64,000 nucleotides of DNA from Microbacterium sp. BLY. Lineage in GTDB: Bacteria > Actinomycetota > Actinomycetes > Actinomycetales > Microbacteriaceae. A model generated the notes under the pieces. That model had not been told where the DNA came from. It was given only the letters and a program-made list of their open reading frames with translations, and made no database searches. Every line of letters starts with the position of its first letter. Within the stretch, counting starts at the first letter, position 1. The translations under genes were made by a program, and so were the position numbers. Shown here one piece after another: positions 60,901 through 64,000 of the stretch. Location: positions 496,001 to 560,000 of the forward strand of contig NZ_JAGKSR010000001.1 in NCBI RefSeq assembly GCF_017939615.1, read 5' to 3'.

Positions 60901-62286
60901 TCAGGCGCCGCGGAGGCGTTCCGCCAGGTAGGCGTGCAGTTCGTCGATCGGGACGCGCTCCTGCGCCATCGTGTCGCGGTCGCGCACGGTGACCGCGCGG
61001 TCGTCGAGCGAGTCGAAGTCGACCGTGACGCAGAACGGGGTGCCGATCTCGTCCTGGCGGCGGTAGCGCCGGCCGATCGCGCCGGCGTCGTCGAAGTCGA
61101 CGGCCCACGAGCCGCGGAGGGTGTCGGCGACCTCGCGGGCGAGCGGCGACAGGTTCTCGTTGCGCGACAGCGGCAGCACGGCGGCCTTGACGGGAGCCAG
61201 GCGCGGGTCGAGCTTGAGCACGGTGCGGGTGTCGGTGCCGCCCTTGGCATTGGGCACCTGCTCCTCGACGTACGCGTCGACGAGGAAGGCCATCATGGCG
61301 CGGGTGAGACCGAAGGACGGCTCGATCACGTACGGCGTGTAGCGCTCGCCCGTGGCCTGGTCGAAGTAGGTGAGGCTCTGGCCAGACGCCTCGCTGTGGC
61401 TGGAGAGGTCGTAGTCGGTGCGGTTGGCGACACCCATGAGCTCGCCCCACTCCTTGCCCGCGAAGCCGAAGCGGTACTCGACGTCGATGGTGCCGGCCGA
61501 GTAGTGCGCGCGGTCCTCCTCCGGCACATCGAACTGACGCATGTTCTCCGGGTCGATCCCGAGGTCGATGAACCAGTTCCAGCAGGCCTCCACCCAGTGG
61601 TCGAACCACTGCGGCGCCTCGGCGGGCGGAGTGAAGAACTCGATCTCCATCTGCTCGAACTCGCGGGTGCGGAAGATGAAGTTGCCGGGCGTGATCTCGT
61701 TGCGGAACGCCTTGCCGACCTGACCGATGCCGAACGGCGGCTTCTTGCGGCTGGCGGTGAGCACGTTCGAGAAGTTCACGAAGATGCCCTGTGCGGTCTC
61801 CGGACGCAGGTAGTAGAGGCCCGACTCGTCGTCGACGACGCCGAGGTACGTCTTCACCAGACCGGAGAACGCCTTCGGCTCGGTGTACTGCCCCTTCGTG
61901 CCGCAGTTGGGGCAGGGGATGTCGGCGAGGCCGTTCTCCGCCTTGCGGCCCTTGCGGGCCTCGAAGTCCTCGATGAGGTTGTCGGCACGGAAGCGCTTGT
62001 GGCACTGCAGGCACTCGACCAGCGGGTCGGTGAAGGTGGCGACGTGGCCGGAGGCCTCCCAGACGCGCTTCGGCAGGATGATGCTGGAGTCGAGGCCGAC
62101 CATGTCGCCGCGTCCGCGCACGAACGTCTGCCACCACTGCCGCCGGATGTTCTCCTTCAGCTCCGTGCCCAGGGGTCCGTAGTCCCATGCCGACCGGGAA
62201 CCGCCGTAGATCTCACCCGCCTGGAAGACGAAACCGCGGTGGCGGGCGAGGGCGATGACCTTGTCAAGACGGGACTGTTCGGCCAC
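60901..62286 (-). CDS. glyS: Glycyl-tRNA synthetase, alpha2 type
   Basis: A 461-residue class II synthetase of the dimeric (eukaryote/archaeal-like, also actinobacterial) type. [22 protein letters not shown] (motif 1 region start), the zinc-type residues CLQCHKRF and CPNCGTKG, motif 2 [19 protein letters not shown], and motif 3 [17 protein letters not shown] are visible; the anticodon-binding domain fills the last 110 residues. GTG 62286 follows GGAG. Essential housekeeping gene; divergent from a peptide transporter. Confidence 0.96.
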   Translation of the reverse strand: MAEQSRLDKVIALARHRGFVFQAGEIYGGSRSAWDYGPLGTELKENIRRQWWQTFVRGRGDMVGLDSSIILPKRVWEASGHVATFTDPLVECLQCHKRFRADNLIEDFEARKGRKAENGLADIPCPNCGTKGQYTEPKAFSGLVKTYLGVVDDESGLYYLRPETAQGIFVNFSNVLTASRKKPPFGIGQVGKAFRNEITPGNFIFRTREFEQMEIEFFTPPAEAPQWFDHWVEACWNWFIDLGIDPENMRQFDVPEEDRAHYSAGTIDVEYRFGFAGKEWGELMGVANRTDYDLSSHSEASGQSLTYFDQATGERYTPYVIEPSFGLTRAMMAFLVDAYVEEQVPNAKGGTDTRTVLKLDPRLAPVKAAVLPLSRNENLSPLAREVADTLRGSWAVDFDDAGAIGRRYRRQDEIGTPFCVTVDFDSLDDRAVTVRDRDTMAQERVPIDELHAYLAERLRGA

Positions 62287-62401
62287 GGTGGCTCCAATGG
62301 TCGGATGCGGAGAATGCCCGTGAGCACGGGCACCCCCATTCTATCCGGGGTCGTGGCGCACCCCCTGGCCGCGGAGCGCGACGGAGAGTACCGTCCCACG
62401 C

Positions 62402-63871
62402 ATGAGCCCCACCGCACACCGGTCCGCCTCCCGTGACGAGGACACCCGCTTCTTCGGGCAGCCGTGGTCGCTCGTGCACATCTTCGGCGTGGAGATGTGG
62501 GAGCGCTTCAGCTTCTACGGCATGCAGGGCATCCTGCTCATCTACCTGTACTTCTCCGTGACGAAGGGGGGCCTCGGCCTGCCGGAGGCGGTGGCCGGCG
62601 GGATCGTCGGCGCCTACGGCGGCTCCGTGTACCTCTCGACCATCCTCGGCGCGTGGCTCGCGGACCGGTTGTTCGGCTCCGAGCGGGTGCTCTTCGTCAG
62701 CGCCATCGTCATCGTCTCCGGTCACCTGGCGCTCGCGCTGCTCCCCGGATTCGTGGGGGTGGGGGTGGGTCTCGTGCTCGTGGCCCTCGGCTCCGGAGGC
62801 CTGAAGGCGAACGCGACCTCGGTCGTGGGCACCCTGTACCGCCCGGACGACGTGCGGCGCGACGCCGGGTTCTCCCTCTTCTACCTGGGCATCAACCTGG
62901 GCGCATTCCTCGGCCCCATCCTCACGGGGCTCCTGCAGTCGACCCTCGGCTTCCACTGGGGGTTCGGTCTCGCCGCCCTCGGCATGACCCTCGGTCTCGT
63001 GCAGTACTCGTTCGGCCGCCGCGGACTGCCCGCCTCGGCCCGTGAGGTGCCGAACCCGCTGCCCCGGTCGCGGTACCCCTTGGTCGCCGGGATCGCGGTC
63101 GGCGCCATCGCCGTCATCGCGGTGCTCGTGCTGACCGGCGTGATCCAGGCCGACAACCTCGCCCTCATCGTGATCGTCGTGACGGTGGTCGCCGCCGTCG
63201 CCTACTTCACGGTGATCCTCGGCAGCCGGCGCATCGACGCCACCGAGAGGTCACGGGTGTGGGGGTTCCTGCCGCTGTTCCTCACGAGCGTCGCGTTCTG
63301 GTCGCTGTACCAGCAGCAGTTCACGGTGCTGACGATCTACTCCGACAAACGACTCGACCGCGACCTGTTCGGGTGGGAGATGCCGGTGTCGTGGGTGCAG
63401 TCGATCAACCCGGTGTTCATCATCATCCTGTCCGGCGTCTTCGCGGCGATCTGGACGAAGCTGGGGACGCGGCAGCCGTCGACCCCCGTCAAGTTCGGGC
63501 TGGCCGCCATCATCATGGGCGCGGCGTTCCTGCTCTTCCTGCCGTTTTCCGGCGGCGGGGCGAACTCGACGCCGCTGCTCGCGATCGTCGGCATCCTCTT
63601 CGTGTTCACCGTCGCCGAGCTGCTGCTGTCGCCGGTCGGGCTGTCGGTGACGACCAAGCTCGCCCCGGCCGTCTTCCACACGCAGATGGTCGCGCTGTTC
63701 TTCCTGTCGATCGCCCTCGGCACGGCCATCTCGGGCGAGCTCGTGAAGTTCTACGACCCGGACAACGAGGTGCCGTACTTCTCGATCCTCGGGAGCATCG
63801 CGATCCTCGTCGGCATCGGACTGCTGCTGAGCGTGAAGCCGGTGCTGCGGCTCATGCGCGGCGTGCGGTGA
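62402..63871 (+). CDS. Proton-dependent oligopeptide transporter (POT/PTR2 family)
   Basis: A 489-residue carrier with about fourteen hydrophobic segments that imports di- and tripeptides with protons. The ExxER proton-coupling motif is EMWERFSFYGMQG (helix 1), and the PTR2 signature FYLGINLGAFLGP follows in helix 5. A short charged loop after residue 205 splits the two halves. TACCGT (62389-62394) lies 7 nt before ATG 62402 and no ribosome site is seen, so it is probably leaderless. Confidence 0.93.
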   Translation: MSPTAHRSASRDEDTRFFGQPWSLVHIFGVEMWERFSFYGMQGILLIYLYFSVTKGGLGLPEAVAGGIVGAYGGSVYLSTILGAWLADRLFGSERVLFVSAIVIVSGHLALALLPGFVGVGVGLVLVALGSGGLKANATSVVGTLYRPDDVRRDAGFSLFYLGINLGAFLGPILTGLLQSTLGFHWGFGLAALGMTLGLVQYSFGRRGLPASAREVPNPLPRSRYPLVAGIAVGAIAVIAVLVLTGVIQADNLALIVIVVTVVAAVAYFTVILGSRRIDATERSRVWGFLPLFLTSVAFWSLYQQQFTVLTIYSDKRLDRDLFGWEMPVSWVQSINPVFIIILSGVFAAIWTKLGTRQPSTPVKFGLAAIIMGAAFLLFLPFSGGGANSTPLLAIVGILFVFTVAELLLSPVGLSVTTKLAPAVFHTQMVALFFLSIALGTAISGELVKFYDPDNEVPYFSILGSIAILVGIGLLLSVKPVLRLMRGVR

Positions 63872-63886
63872 CGGCCGCGCGTCCGC

Positions 63887-64000
63887 TCACGCCGTGAAGA
63901 GGTAGCCGCGGCCGGTGTCGAAGCCCGCGATGGTCAGACCGCTGCCGAGCAGTCCCTCCATCTGCGCGCGCAGACGCAGCCGCCACTCGTGCGCGGCCTC
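63887..64000 (-). CDS. Unidentified gene, C-terminal 37 codons only
   Basis: The minus-strand frame from the window edge to a TGA at 63887-63889 reads EAAHEWRLRLRAQMEGLLGS then LTIAGFDTGRGYLFTA. The helix-then-strand pattern and codon use look like real coding sequence ending convergently to the peptide transporter. It is too short to assign a family. Confidence 0.55.
   Translation of the reverse strand, partial: EAAHEWRLRLRAQMEGLLGSGLTIAGFDTGRGYLFTA

Overview
The window is GC-rich chromosomal DNA from a high-GC Gram-positive bacterium, most likely a Microbacteriaceae member close to Microbacterium. The evidence is strong G/C third positions, a coproporphyrin-type haem operon with HemQ and HemY, a bacterial alpha2 glycyl-tRNA synthetase, many GntR/LacI/TetR regulators, and many genes whose -10-like hexamer lies only 6-7 nt before the start codon (leaderless mRNAs). 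I saw no rRNA, intact tRNA, CRISPR array, transposase, integrase or phage module.

Layout. 1-9.5 kb is an L-fucose-type catabolic locus: a partial CUT2 sugar ABC ATPase, a sugar epimerase, a LacI regulator, a mutarotase (fucU-like), an aldo/keto reductase, an enolase-superfamily dehydratase, an FAH-family hydrolase, an SDR, a lactonase and an FCD/GntR regulator. Together these make a complete non-phosphorylated route from a 6-deoxy sugar to pyruvate plus lactate. The palindrome ACATCSGATGT recurs at its control points, including the spacer shared by two overlapping divergent promoters. 9.5-12.4 kb is a ribokinase/RbsD/transaldolase-like/GntR cluster whose putative operator recurs before a KDPG-aldolase gene at 27.1 kb. 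12.5-14.1 kb holds a cysteine-synthase-fold enzyme and a double-ACT protein. 14.2-19.5 kb is a FadR-type regulator divergent from a class-V aminotransferase and a CUT1-like ABC importer. 19.6-31.9 kb is mixed: aldo/keto reductase, MocR regulator, DUF4407 membrane protein, TetR/quinone reductase pair, rlmN, KDPG aldolase, ankyrin lipoprotein with TauE-type permease, two SDRs and an APH(3')-like kinase.

31.9-34.7 kb is a glutamate decarboxylase/antiporter pair. 34.8-37.8 kb is a TPP-riboswitch-controlled ykoEDC ECF transporter. 37.9-39.4 kb is a D-Ala-D-Ala carboxypeptidase-type protein. 39.5-43.6 kb is a heterodimeric ABC exporter preceded by a small polyproline leader ORF that looks like a translational attenuator. 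43.7-48.9 kb has a membrane protein with a YtrA-type regulator, an acyl-CoA hydrolase, and an ABC ATPase with a very long acidic tail. 49.2-59.4 kb is the haem gene block (hemL, B, D, C, Q, three small envelope genes, hemY, hemE and divergent hemA). 59.5-64 kb has an HhH-GPD repair protein carrying in-frame repeat insertions, a membrane protein, glyS, a POT peptide transporter and the end of an unidentified gene.

Recurring non-coding themes are long hairpins between convergent genes, a dispersed repeat (core CTTCGACAGGCTCAGGGACC) that enters reading frames in three genes, and leaderless promoters. All functional assignments come from reading motifs in the translations; no database search was possible.
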